From positions 93,660,706 through 93,724,705 of the forward strand of contig CM035166.1 in the NCBI GenBank assembly GCA_020205615.1: DNA of 64,000 nucleotides, read 5' to 3'. Numbering within the stretch: the first letter of the stretch is position 1; each line of letters begins with the position of its first letter. Source of the DNA: Panax quinquefolius (Eukaryota; Streptophyta; Magnoliopsida; Apiales; Araliaceae). A program made the position numbers and the translations under genes. Under the pieces are notes generated by a model, which saw nothing but the letters and a program-made list of their open reading frames with translations, was not told the DNA's origin and did no database searches. Positions 54,421 to 64,000 of this stretch are shown one piece after another.

Positions 54421-55060
54421 GAATGTATATATTTGTTGAAATACAAGTATGAATTATTTGAAAGGTTCAAAGAATTCAGAAGTGAAACAAATTGACAATG
54501 TATTAAGATTCTTTGATTAGATCAAGGAATAAATACTTGTGCAATAAGTTTCTGGATCATCTCAAATGGTTTTCTCATAATGGACACATCCTGATACGCA
54601 ATAATTGATTGATGTATCTGAAAAGAAAAATCATACCTTGTTGGACATGGTACGGTCCATAATGATTTTACCGACATTCCAGTATCTTTTTGGAATAATG
54701 TCCTAGAAATGGCTACGTATCTACGGAAAAGGTAACCTCAAAATCCGGCCCCAAGACTCCATAAAAGTTATGGACAGGGAGGATTCCTAATCTTAAGTAT
54801 GTTAAGATGAGGGGTTGTCCAACTTATGTGAAAAGGTTTCAAAGGATAAGCTTGGGACAAGATTTGACAAGTGTCGATTTGTGGGACATCCTAAAGTAAG
54901 TTTAGGGTATATGTTCTATAATCCTACTTAGCAAAAAGGTGTTTGTTGCGAAACACGCTGCCTTCTAAGATAAAGGTGTTTATCATTGAAGGGGCTAGTG
55001 TGAGGATTATAGATCTTGAAGAGTTCATAATCCACAAAACACCATAAGTCAAATAAGAGG
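54421..55060 (+). pseudogene. Copia integrase, degraded
   Basis: Broken-frame remnants of the integrase core and C-terminal region: YLLKYKYELFERFKEFRSE, a LDHLKWFSHN segment, SEKKNHTLLDMVRSIMILPT and PVSFWNNVLEMATYLRK, then LKYVKMRGCPTYVKRFQRIS and the GYMFYNPT..KGVCCETRCL end. The catalytic Asp and Glu positions cannot be followed in one frame. Confidence 0.75.
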
Positions 55061-55700
55061 AACTCAGTAGATGAACCTATTGTACCACAACCGAATCATA
55101 AATGCGGAATAATCAAAGATACCTAGGAGGTATGGATTCATCATGGATGATGATGATGAGGTACGCATCATAGAAGATGATGATCCAGAGTTACATACGA
55201 TAAGGTAAGAGTTCTAGTGTGTACAAAAGGGACAGTGGGAGCACCGTGACATTCCTAATATTATATGTTGATATACTACGGATAAGGAATGACATACTAA
55301 TGCTACAATCAGTAATGATAAAGTTGTCTAAACATTCCTCCATGAATGGTTTGGTAAGAGTATCTTAATTGGGGATAAAATCTATATAGATAGATTCAAG
55401 AGGATGCTCGACTTAACCCAAGGAACGTATATTCATTTGATGCTAAAGTCGTTTAGCATGGCAAACTCCAAGAGATGTCTCATGTTGATGAGCTATGGAG
55501 TGTATCTCTCTTAATAGTCCCCACGACTCACGAAAGAGAGGTCGCATGAGTGACAATCATACATGCAATGAAATGTACGAGACCTGATGTTGATCAGTCA
55601 TATTATGGAGAAGTTCACTATGAGTCAGTGAAAAAACATCTTAAAGTGCTTAACCGGCACTAAGGATGTGATCATATTCATGGTGGGTTTAAATTAAAAC
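55061..55700 (+). pseudogene. Copia reverse transcriptase, mostly deleted
   Basis: Only short pieces of the RT palm remain. GSTVTFLILYVDILRIRND (about 55231-55290) is the catalytic YVDD region with one Asp codon deleted. QFSMKDLGEA-like and RFKRMLDLTQGTYIHLMLKS sequence follow, and then the LMSYGVYLS block. The RT fingers region upstream is absent. Confidence 0.75.
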
Positions 55701-56120
55701 TAGAGGGCTTAACAGACTCAAGTTTTTCAGACAGACCAAGACGACAAAAAAATCCACTTTAAGGTAAAGGGTTACCTTGAACAGTGGTGCAGTGAATTGG
55801 AAAGGTTCCAAACAACGAAAGAGTTCTTTGGTTTAGTGATAAAGACAAAGTATATAGCTATAAATGAAGCTGCAAGTTGATTGTTTGGATTAAAAGTTCA
55901 TTACAGAACTAGGAATAGTTCCTAAGTCTCGTCTTGGATCTAAACATGTGTTGTGGCACTTTCATTTGATTATTAGAATCATTGAAAGATGGGAAATCAC
56001 TATAGAGATAGTGGACTCTCATGAACAACATTACATATCCATTAACTAAAGCTTATCCAACGGCCAGGATAATCGTCACTTATAGAAGAAGAGTATGAGA
56101 TACCATGACGATTGGCTTTA
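55701..56120 (+). pseudogene. Copia RNase H, degraded
   Basis: Matches to the copia RNase H: QTDQDDKKIHFK (family DSDFQSD..), VAMNEAAS-like, FITELGIVPKSRLGSKHVLW, IRIIERWEITIEIVDS and LTKAYPTARI, then HDDWL just before the polypurine tract. Frame changes throughout. Confidence 0.75.
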
Positions 56121-56124
56121 GTGC

Positions 56125-56135
56125 AAGTGGGAGAT
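56125..56135 (+). promoter_or_regulatory. Polypurine tract of the copia element
   Basis: AAGTGGGAGAT immediately before the 3' LTR start TGAAAGTAG. Confidence 0.85.
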
Positions 56136-57981
56136 TGAAAGTAGTATGCACACAAGCCAATCATGTTTGATGATAAAGCATATACTTTGTAACAATCTTA
56201 TTCATTTATTAATAAAAAGTATTAATTTATTAAAGGCTTTTAAATTATCTACATGATCTTTGTTTTATAATATGTGATAAACCCATAGTTTTAAGCAATG
56301 CTTTTAGAATAATGATGATGATCATTCTAATGAGATCTAAATTCTTAGAAAGCTTAAAACTAAAATAGTTCCCAATCATCGATTACTAAATTGGGGATTA
56401 GTGAATCCGGATAGATTGGTACATCGTTGCTTGCTTTCATTGGATGAGGATGATTGATCTCATGATCATTTGTGTGGAACACTAAAGCAAGTATGTAGGT
56501 GCTTATTAGAGAATAAGTTCACAACGAGCGTGGCTCGCTAAGGAATACCTAATGGAGTTTTATTTGCTGTCAATAGGAATTCTGTAGTGATAGTAGTCAA
56601 GTGATCCTTGGACTTGAGATCATCATAGTATCTTGTGTATGATGAGTTATACTTTGACTTATTCCTTAAGACCCTTAGGGTATATCAAAGGGTATGCTTG
56701 GGTATAATAAGTTGTACATGGAGATAATGTATGATCAATAAAGAATCTACCACTTCTAATAAAAGAAGAGAATGTCCTATGTGATTCGATAAATGACAAC
56801 CCAGGTAGTCCTTGGCAAAGCGAGAATGAAATTAGAAAGGAGTTTCTAATTTGCATTATTTGAGTTGTGCATTTAAGGATCGAAATACATATAATTAAAT
56901 AAAATAAGACTTGTGATAATTCCATGTCTTATATTTAATTGGGACATTGTATGGTGGAAGGATTGAATTATGCAGGTAACTATTTACTCAAAGGTTCTTT
57001 TATGATTAATGTTGAAATCTATATTATCCGGAAAGTCGTTAATCGCTAGGGAGACTTATCCTATTGTAGAATAAATATTATTTATTTAAATAAATTAATT
57101 GTTTAATTTATTTATTTAAATAAGATTAAATTGTTCTAATTGATTTATTCACAATTAGGTTTAATATGGAGAACCTAAAGGGTCACACCATAAAAGGAAG
57201 AATAATTATTTAAGAAGTTAATGGCATAATCGTAATAATATATTAAGTATATTTAATTTAATCTATGGTGATAGAATAAATTAAATAGCTTAATATTATT
57301 ATTTAATATTTTAGAAATATTAAATATAAATTAATAAGAGGAGTCTTATTAATATTATTACAATTATTATTATTTTAATTTCTTAAAAGAGTTTAGGAAT
57401 TAATTTAATATAAGTACTCTCATTTATTCCTAATAGGATTAGGAGGAAAATTAGTTAAAGGAGTTTAATTAATTATCCTAATAAGATTAGGGAGCTTAAT
57501 TAATTAAAAGAATTTAATTAATTAAATAAAACCCAATTCCTTAATTGTTAAGTTGGGTTGCCCACATCTATAAATAAGAGGAGTCTTATTATGGGTGAGG
57601 TGTTGTTGATTTTTCAACATATCGATATAATTCCAATTGTTGGAGAGTACCCTTTTCTATAGAGATAGAAAACTAGGGTTTGAGCCAAATACCCATCTTC
57701 TTGAATTTTCTTCTTCCTTGGTGGATCACCTCTAGAGGCCAAACATTTGGGTGGCTAACGTTGATCAAAGGAAGGAACCAAACCCGGTGGATTCAAGATT
57801 GAGCGAAAAAGGATTTGGAGGTGAACTTGTACACGAGGAAGCTCGATCTTCAGGGTATGATTTATTCTTTATCTTTTCGTTTAATTAATAATTGTGCATA
57901 AAGGGTGATCCGAGTATATGGTTTGTAAAATTTTTAAACTCTGATTTTTACACGCTTCCGCATTATTTTGCAAACCTAACA
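56136..57981 (+). mobile_element. Copia 3' LTR
   Basis: 1846 bp, colinear with the 5' LTR. A ~26 bp stretch near its end (present at 50665-50690 in the 5' LTR) is missing, giving TTTTGCAAACCTAACA. Ends in CA next to the TATCT duplication. Confidence 0.92.
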
Positions 57982-57986
57982 TATCT
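57982..57986. repeat. TSD of the copia element, right (TATCT)
   Basis: Partner of 48818-48822. Confidence 0.9.
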
Positions 57987-59129
57987 GAGTTATTCCATAG
58001 AATAATAAGCAATGGAATAACAACAGTTCTCTTCATGAATAAGAAAGAATAACACCCTTACTTTAGTAGGAGATTGAATATTAAGATGGTGTAATGTGAA
58101 ATACTCTTCTTCTTTCTCTCTTATTCTCTATACTTTCTCTCTCTATTGCTTGAATGAATTAAGTGAAAAATAATGAAGCACTAGGCCTCTATTTATAGAA
58201 GATTTCTAGCTTAGCACTTGCCGTGTGAAAAGGCAAGTGGCTTGACGAATGACAGTGATGTGAAAAGAAAAAGTGGTTTGGCCTTTTGTAATGTGAAACG
58301 ACAATTGGTTCGGCCTTTTAATGTGAAAACGACAAGTGGTTCGGCCTTTTATAATATGAAACGGCAAGTGGTTTGGCGTCTGGTAAAAGGTAATTACTAT
58401 TGGCGAAGGTAATTACAATTGATTTAATGTAATTACTATTGAATGAAGAGACTCTTAGATGATGACATATGGCCCCCATAAAATAACCAAACTTTCCACA
58501 AACGTCTCATAATGGACTCTTTATATACATCAAGGATTGAATAAATATTACCACAAATCATTTTATTTTTAATCAACACATATTTAATCTTTCAACAATT
58601 ATTAATCATTTATAACTTGTCGTCTCAATTATTGATTTAATAATATAACATATTATCTGAGATAATCTTTGTGACAATAATTGAATCAATAATATAAGAG
58701 ATATGATCAACAATTCATTGTAGCAATAATTGAGTATAGGTGAGTGACTTCTCACGTAAGCATCAATAATCAATCTGGTGTCTTCTTATGCAACCACGCC
58801 AGACATTCTTGTACTTTTACTCTAGGGTAGATCAACGGTTTTAACGGTAACACCTCCGTAGTTATTTTTATAGAAAGATAATTTTGTCGTTTTCTAACTA
58901 CGACAATACTTCCGTTAATAGGGTCCACTAATGATTGAGTATGTCGTATTTAATATTCCCACAAACAAAAGAATATTCCCACCAAACGAATATTTTATAA
59001 CAACTTGCTTACTTTGCAAAATTTATAAATATTACCCACAACTATAACATTATATCAAATTTATTCCATAATATTCAAAAATAATATTTATAAAAATTTA
59101 TCTTTATTTATAAAAGTTGGGGTCTTACA
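57987..59129 (-). mobile_element. Element E 5' LTR, second part (U3)
   Basis: It resumes with GAGTTATTCCATAGAATAATAA and follows the E 3' LTR (14785-15906) to the terminal GGGGTCTTACA. It includes the minisatellite at 58222-58382 and the GCCCCCATAAAATAACCAAA stretch unique to E LTRs. Confidence 0.9.
58222..58382. repeat. E-specific LTR minisatellite, 5' LTR copy
   Basis: About five ~36 bp units with AATGTGAAACGACAAGTGG. Open reading frames across it are by-products of the repeat. Confidence 0.85.
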
Positions 59130-59134
59130 CTAAA
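59130..59134. repeat. TSD of element E, right (CTAAA)
   Basis: Partner of 13328-13332. Confidence 0.85.
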
Positions 59135-59168
59135 TCACATTATGACTCAAATACCCATAATGTCCTTC
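59135..59168. mobile_element. Small LTR-like landing site, middle part, ending in the TSD of the solo LTR
   Basis: It continues 13159-13332 across element E: TCACATTATGACTCAAATAC then CCATAATGT. CCTTC at 59164-59168 is duplicated at 61539-61543. Confidence 0.65.
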
Positions 59169-61538
59169 TGTGATGCCCCCAAAATAGGTATACATCACCC
59201 ATTTTGAGTCGCCAAATATATGGCACAGAATTCAAATACAACTTAATTATACAACTGTCGTGTAAAATACGATAAAACATAGTTGAGAGTTTTAACACGA
59301 ATATTGTCTTCTAGACAATATCCAAACTCAAATTGAGTTCTCATTACAATTATTATCACACTATTTTATAAAATCGTGAGGACTACTACACCCACCATCT
59401 CGGACCGTTACTCTATTCCCCGACTAGTCTCGCCTACATTCTCATTTCCTGAAGAGAACAGTGAAAGCAAAAGGGTGAGCTCAACTAGCCCAGTAAAAAA
59501 TATTATGACTAAGATAATGCAGAATAATTTATCGTTAGTCTTCAACAGTGTTAAACTGATAGAATATAATAAACAACAAGTTCAACTGCAGCGGAACAAA
59601 TAATTCATTAGAAGAGTCAAGTAGAGTATGATATCTACTATCTTCTATGATTTAAAAAGTTTATCATCAATTTTTTCGCTGATACTCAGCTCAATAAATA
59701 ATCCACATCACTGAATTATCCATGCTCTACGGCCAAGGATATTCATTCGTATTACATCCACGAATTATCCATGCACTACGGGCCAAAGATATTCGTGTTA
59801 TCATCAATGGTCATGATCATGCCAACAATTGTTCATCAATGCACTACGGGCCAATGAGGACTTTTACCACATCATTTGAAATATTACATGTCATGATTAT
59901 ACCGAATAATCCCTGATCATAATCATACCAATTAACAGTCCATCTATGCACTACGGGTCAAAGATGACTTTCATCACAATATAAGCATGAGGATGATGAT
60001 AATGATATAAGAATTCAATTAAATGAGAGCAATGATAAATTTAAAAGATTTATAATTTAATTTATTAAGAATTCAATAATGTCCAAATTGTCAACATGAT
60101 ACTGCTTTGTGGAGTAAAATTCAAGAATAATATTGTATCAAAAATGATTTGGATCGAAAAGAAATCAATTTTTGTCATGAATAGTACCCCGGGTAAATAG
60201 TATCTGAGTGAATAGTACTCCGTAAATATTACTTCGTGAATAGTACCCCGACATGAAAAGTTTAAAAATTATCAAGAATGTTCAGAATAATATTTTCGTG
60301 AAAATATACTAGATAAAGCGCAAATTTCAAGGATATTCTACTAATTTCACGGAGTATAGAAGCAATACTTTAACAAAATGAGTGTAGAATTCGGAATATG
60401 AAACGAAATAATATTACTTACATACTACAGAGTATGAAAAAAATATTATTTCTTACGAATATTGAACAAAAATAATATCCCTTACCTTAAAAAGAGAGTA
60501 CTTATGACTCGTAGGGCGGGGATATTCTTGAAGAAAACTTGCACTATTTTCTACACTCAAAATTTCCTTAAACTCTAAAGAAATACGCTCAATATTATAG
60601 AAGAAGAATTGTCTAATTCTGGTGTGATTATCAATTCTAAACTAAGTATCTTATTTATAGAAGAATAGAAGGATACTATTTGAAAATAAAATCACGGACG
60701 CGCAGTAATAGTCGACTGAATTTTTTTGATTTACTATACAAACACTATGCATAATAAAATAAAATATATTCTATTTTTCATAAAAAAAATAAAACTTATT
60801 ATATATATATATTATATAAAATCTCCTCTATTTATCTCAACTCACTTGGCTTCACAAAACATATTTTTAAACAACAATTATTCATCAATAATTTAACTTG
60901 CAAAATTAACAACCAGATCATTCTCAGAAAAGAGAGGGTTTTTCGATAAGGATTTCTCTCTATTGGCGCGCAATTAGGTGACCAAACCCCTTTCCTAGAC
61001 AGAATTTTCTAGACATTGTCAATAATGTAAATAATAATATGAATAACTTTGTCGTCTCAATTATTGATTTAATAATATAAAATATTGTGATAATAATTGA
61101 ATCAATAACGTGAGATACTATGCAGGAATTACTGTGGCAATAATTGAATATAACAAAGTGACTTCTCACGTAAATATCAATAATCAATATCGTGTGTTAC
61201 TATGCAACCACGCGTATTACTGTACTTTTATCGCAGGGTATTTCAACAGTTAACGGTAAAACTTTCGCCGTTATTTTTATACAAAGTTATTTCTGTCGTT
61301 TTCTAACTCCGACAATAATTATGTTGCGGGGTCCACCAATGATTGTGCCGTCGTCGTACGAATATTTTCTATTAAAACGAATATTCCCCGACCAATCGAA
61401 TATTTTATAAAATTTGCTTACTTTGCAAAAATTATAAATATTACCCACAACTATAACATTATATCAAATCAACGTCATAATATTAAAAATATATATCGAG
61501 AAAAATTAATTTTTATTCATAAAAGTTGAGGTCTTACA
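59169..61538 (-). mobile_element. Solo Ty3/gypsy LTR
   Basis: 2370 bp, TGTGATGCCCCC at the left to ...GGTCTTACA at the right, with CCTTC duplicated on both sides and no internal element sequence. It is the expected product of recombination between the two LTRs of one element. It is of the same subfamily as LTR B and the truncated LTR at 8189: GAATAGTACCCC repeats (60178-60252), dyad motifs (59725-59960), TTTTTCGATAAGGATTTCTC. Confidence 0.92.
60178..60252. repeat. TGAATAGTACCCCG short repeats in the solo LTR
   Basis: Five loose ~15 bp units, the reverse complement of the TACTATTCACG units of LTR B. Confidence 0.75.
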
Positions 61539-61548
61539 CCTTCTAACA
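61539..61548. mobile_element. TSD of the solo LTR (CCTTC) and right end of the small LTR-like landing site
   Basis: CCTTC repeats 59164-59168. It is followed by TAACA, the expected terminal bases of the TGTTAG...CTAACA sequence begun at 13159. Confidence 0.65.
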
Positions 61549-61566
61549 AACAAACCAGTAAAACTC

Positions 61567-61751
61567 ATCTCACGACCAAAAGCGCCTGTATAGCTTCCAG
61601 ATCGCCATTGGCGTGCCCATGCCCACACACATACGAACTGCTTATGATCCCTGGCGCCCCACTTGTATACATGCAAAAACTTCCTATCGTCTTTATATCG
61701 TCTGCATGAGGGACCTCCTTCCCGCACCCTCCGCAATTTTCAGTTCAATCC
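61567..61751 (-). other. Unidentified Cys/His-containing reading frame
   Basis: On the minus strand a frame reads ENCGGCGKEVPHADDIKTIG, SFCMYTSGAPGIISSSYVCG and HGHANGDLEAIQALLVVR before a stop. Composition and higher G+C than the surroundings suggest former coding sequence, possibly an exon. There is no clear start, and a stop lies just upstream in frame. A different minus frame over the same bases gives a 76-residue Arg/Trp-rich ORF, which looks less protein-like. I do not recognise the family. Confidence 0.3.
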
Positions 61752-61799
61752 TGATGGACTAGTGCATTGTTTCGCCCCCTCGCTCCGCTCTGTACTAAC

Positions 61800-62940
61800 T
61801 TTTTTCAATAGCTCCTATGTTATAAATGAAAAGTTCCAACAATTTTGATACCCCTAATTTTGAGACCCTTGAAAATAAGGGACTAGAGGTTTTGTTTGCT
61901 TAACGGGTAAGATTTCTTTCGATTGAATTGCCTTTACTCTATTAGACGTGACCTTTTAAAAGTTGTATACATAATTTTCCCGATAAAACTGAGTTATGTG
62001 GAAAAGAATAACAGAATATAAACCAATCTACTCTTAAAGTCATATTTTACAAGCAGCTTAAATGATTTTATCCCACTTTTGGGCGGGAATATTAAGTTAT
62101 CTATCTATTTTTATTTTGTAACTATTTGACCGACACAAAAGAAATTCTTATTCAACACTTTGATAAAATGAAAGAAATAAAATAAAAAACTATATTTATA
62201 CAAAAGGGAGAAAAAAAATCCACAAAAAGGGAAAATAATTTATTAAATCAAAATAAGAGAGATCTAAGAAATAGTATGTTCAAAAAGAGAGTACTCTCCA
62301 TGTCTAAGATGAAAGTTAGGGTTTTTTGACTATAGAAAAAAAAAAGAATTGTAGAACAATTATATCTCATTTTTCAACTCTTTCAAGAAAATTATATGTA
62401 GGAATGTTGACTATATTGCTCGACTTCGATCAGGCTCGGTTGACTTTAATTTGGAAAAATAAATTGAATTTAAATGAGCAAAATTAAGAGATTTTGAACA
62501 AAACATTTGTATAATTTTTCATGAGTTGTGTATTGAATATCTAATCGAACTCTTTTATTTTACACAATTATTTGTGCATAAAATATAAGAAGACTATTGA
62601 TTATTTTTATTTTATTCTTTTTTATTCTTTTTTAAACTTTTTTGTTTTCCAAAAACTACTTTACCTTTTGTTTTTGAGAAGCATGAAAAGTCCTCATTTT
62701 TTTGCCTCTTGTCAAATTGAAGGCTCAAAAATTTTGAAAAAATGGAAAAATCTAAACCATCACACTCAAAGCAAAGGCAAAGAATCCCAAGACCTTTCTC
62801 CATGTTATTAGTAGTTATTCAAAAACATTTGGTTGGTTAAAACCAAACTCTTTTTTTGGCAGCTCTTTCATTTTTTGGGCAGTAGTAGAGTAAATATAAA
62901 ATTAAAAAAAGAATGATGTATATCTTTATAAATATTTTAC
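61800..62940. other. AT-rich intergenic DNA
   Basis: Long A and T runs and no supported gene. Short ORFs on both strands near 62572-62811 overlap each other and are low-complexity. Confidence 0.4.
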
Positions 62941-62949
62941 GAAATTAGA

Positions 62950-63390
62950 TTGCGATATGCGATAAAATAAGATAATTTAAAATAAGATGGTGTTTGATTA
63001 AATTAAGTAATTAAGATCTGAATTGTTAATACATCTTAATAAATTAGATCATCTGAATGAAATAACATCTGAAACTAAAAAACTGTTTGATAACTAAAAA
63101 GTGTAAAATATTTAAATGACATTATTTTACCATTTTAACCCTCTGAGTTATTTAAAATATTTATTTGAATGATCTAAAAATTTGAAATTGAAATAGTCTG
63201 ATATTTATTGAAATTTATTTTTATCCATAAATTTAAATAAACTATCAAAAGGCAGATCTTAATAATTAAGATTTGAATTTCTATCTTAACGATCAAGAGG
63301 CACTAAGCGTGAAAATTTTTTTTACCAAACAAAATTTATCTCTGACTAAATCAAAAACAGATTAATTAAGAGGCAATCAGACACAAACAA
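62950..63390. mobile_element. Possible decayed MITE
   Basis: AT-rich block with a loosely inverted pair, GGTGTTTGATTAAATTAAG (about 62988) against ACCAAACAAAATTTATC and CAGACACAAACAA near the right end (63324-63392). No TSD was found. Weak. Confidence 0.25.
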
Positions 63391-64000
63391 ATATCATCTA
63401 AGACTATTCTTAATTCCTATCAGCACTCACGTCACATGTGCTGTTTAGCAATAAAGTCTATTATGGGTCCGACCAGCCCCGCTACCTTCACATGCAAATG
63501 AATTGTCCAATCATCTTATTTGTTTCCCAAATTATCCTCTTTTTCTCTTCTATACCATTAAAATTTCATTTTACAACCATTTAGGAGGGTTCTATCTTAT
63601 GGTATTTGTCATGCAATGCCTCATATTATTGAAGTTAATGGTTGGTGGTATGTGCCAAAATATTTAGTTACTTTACTACCTTGTGTCTGATGTATTTATA
63701 TGTCTCAATATCTAATATTTATATAAATTTACATCATATATAACAATACTTTTAATATTTAATTTGGGCATTTCGAAACTCAATTATTTTTTACAAGAAA
63801 ATATTATTGTTCATATTTAACTTTGTGAATAAATAATCTTAAATTTTATATTTTATACAATTATATAAGTAAAGTATAAGATTACTAAGTATTATTTTGT
63901 CAAATTAAAGATTGTATAAGTTCTTGTTTTTCTTATTTTCCATATACTATTTTGTTATATTAATGAGTCCTTCTAGGGCAACATTCCTGTAGCGACATTC
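63391..64000. other. Intergenic DNA, possibly upstream of a gene beyond the window
   Basis: 63410-63600 is less AT-rich, with CACGTCACATGTG, a CCAATCATC stretch and a pyrimidine-rich TCCTCTTTTTCTCTTCTATACC, all of which would fit a plant promoter. No coding sequence seen. Confidence 0.3.

Larger units (their letters stand above)
48823..57981 (+). mobile_element. Full-length but decayed Ty1/copia retrotransposon
   Basis: 9.2 kb with LTRs 48823-50699 and 56136-57981 and TSD TATCT. The left end is TGAAAGTAGT; the right end is ...CCTAACA. A primer site follows the first LTR and a polypurine tract precedes the second. The 5.4 kb interior has a 2.5 kb non-coding leader and then gag, protease, integrase, RT and RNase H remnants in copia order (integrase before RT). 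All are broken by stops and indels. The gag type suggests a Tork-like lineage, but that is a guess. Confidence 0.92.
13333..59129 (-). mobile_element. Element E: Ty3/gypsy chromovirus-like retrotransposon, outermost host of the nest
   Basis: The outer edges are TGTGACGCCCCC at 13333 and ...GGGGTCTTACA at 59129 (LTR ends in minus orientation). CTAAA is duplicated outside both. The 3' LTR is 13333-15906 and the 5' LTR is 47413-48822 plus 57987-59129. Both carry the same minisatellite (15023, 58222) that the other LTRs here lack, confirming that they are a pair. Of E's own interior only 15907-16959 is certain; the rest was lost or merged with nested element C. Long LTRs, an initiator-Met-type primer site and a C-terminal chromodomain-like tail suggest a Tekay/Del-type chromovirus; the lineage is an inference. 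Confidence 0.85.

Noticed and set aside
58218..58412. 64-codon ORF with repeated NVKRQ-type phrases
   Set aside because: Translation of the E LTR minisatellite.
61506..61736. 76-codon minus ORF (MRRVREGG...)
   Set aside because: It runs into the solo LTR edge at 61538, so its C-terminus is transposon sequence. An alternative frame over the same region looks more protein-like.
1..64000. tRNA, rRNA or other structural RNA genes
   Set aside because: I looked for tRNA-type and rRNA-type sequence and saw only the short primer binding sites complementary to tRNA-Met.

Overview
The window is nuclear DNA of a flowering plant, most likely a eudicot. It is AT-rich, has no operon-like coding, and is packed with plant retroelements: Ty3/gypsy elements with ~2.3-2.8 kb LTRs and a chromovirus-type pol, Ty1/copia elements, a Pack-MULE, MITEs and AT microsatellites. 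The only host-gene pieces I recognise are remnants: the last exon of a glycine-rich protein A3-like gene (443-678), a decayed plant-mobile-domain (MAIN-like) sequence (about 6781-7560), and an R2R3-MYB C-terminus carried inside a MULE (9430-9835). No intact host gene, tRNA, rRNA or CRISPR was found.

Layout. 1-222 is the end of a copia LTR in reverse orientation. 223-7560 is old gene-flank DNA with foldback elements, MITEs in (AT)n tracts and a 544 bp hAT-like MITE with an 8 bp target duplication. 8189-11579 is a doubly truncated gypsy LTR containing a 1.3 kb Pack-MULE and another MITE. 11580-12500 is a fragment of a related copia LTR. 13159-61548 began as a ~213 bp LTR-like sequence (TGTTAG...CTAACA) into which two insertions landed: the giant nested gypsy complex (13333-59129) and a solo gypsy LTR (59169-61538). 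61549-64000 is mostly empty AT-rich sequence.

The nested complex, read from target duplications (TSDs). Element E (minus, TSD CTAAA) is outermost. Its integrase region was hit by element C (minus, TSD TCTAT on one side only). C's 3' LTR was hit by element A (plus, TSD GCAGG). A's 5' LTR was hit by element B (plus, TSD CTATG). C's chromodomain region was hit by element D (minus, TSD TTCCA/TTCTA). E's 5' LTR was hit by a full-length, decayed copia element (plus, TSD TATCT). C has no 5' LTR of its own: its gag-pol runs straight into E's 5' LTR, as expected if C and E recombined and lost the intervening DNA.

How they relate. C (with the partial E) carries the whole gag-protease-RT-RNase H-integrase-chromodomain set, all broken by frameshifts. 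A, B and D are internally deleted. All three share the same integrase deletion, and A and D also share the same RT deletion. They therefore look like a non-autonomous lineage that multiplied using enzymes from C/E-like relatives. All coding regions in these elements carry stops or frameshifts, so nothing here appears active now.
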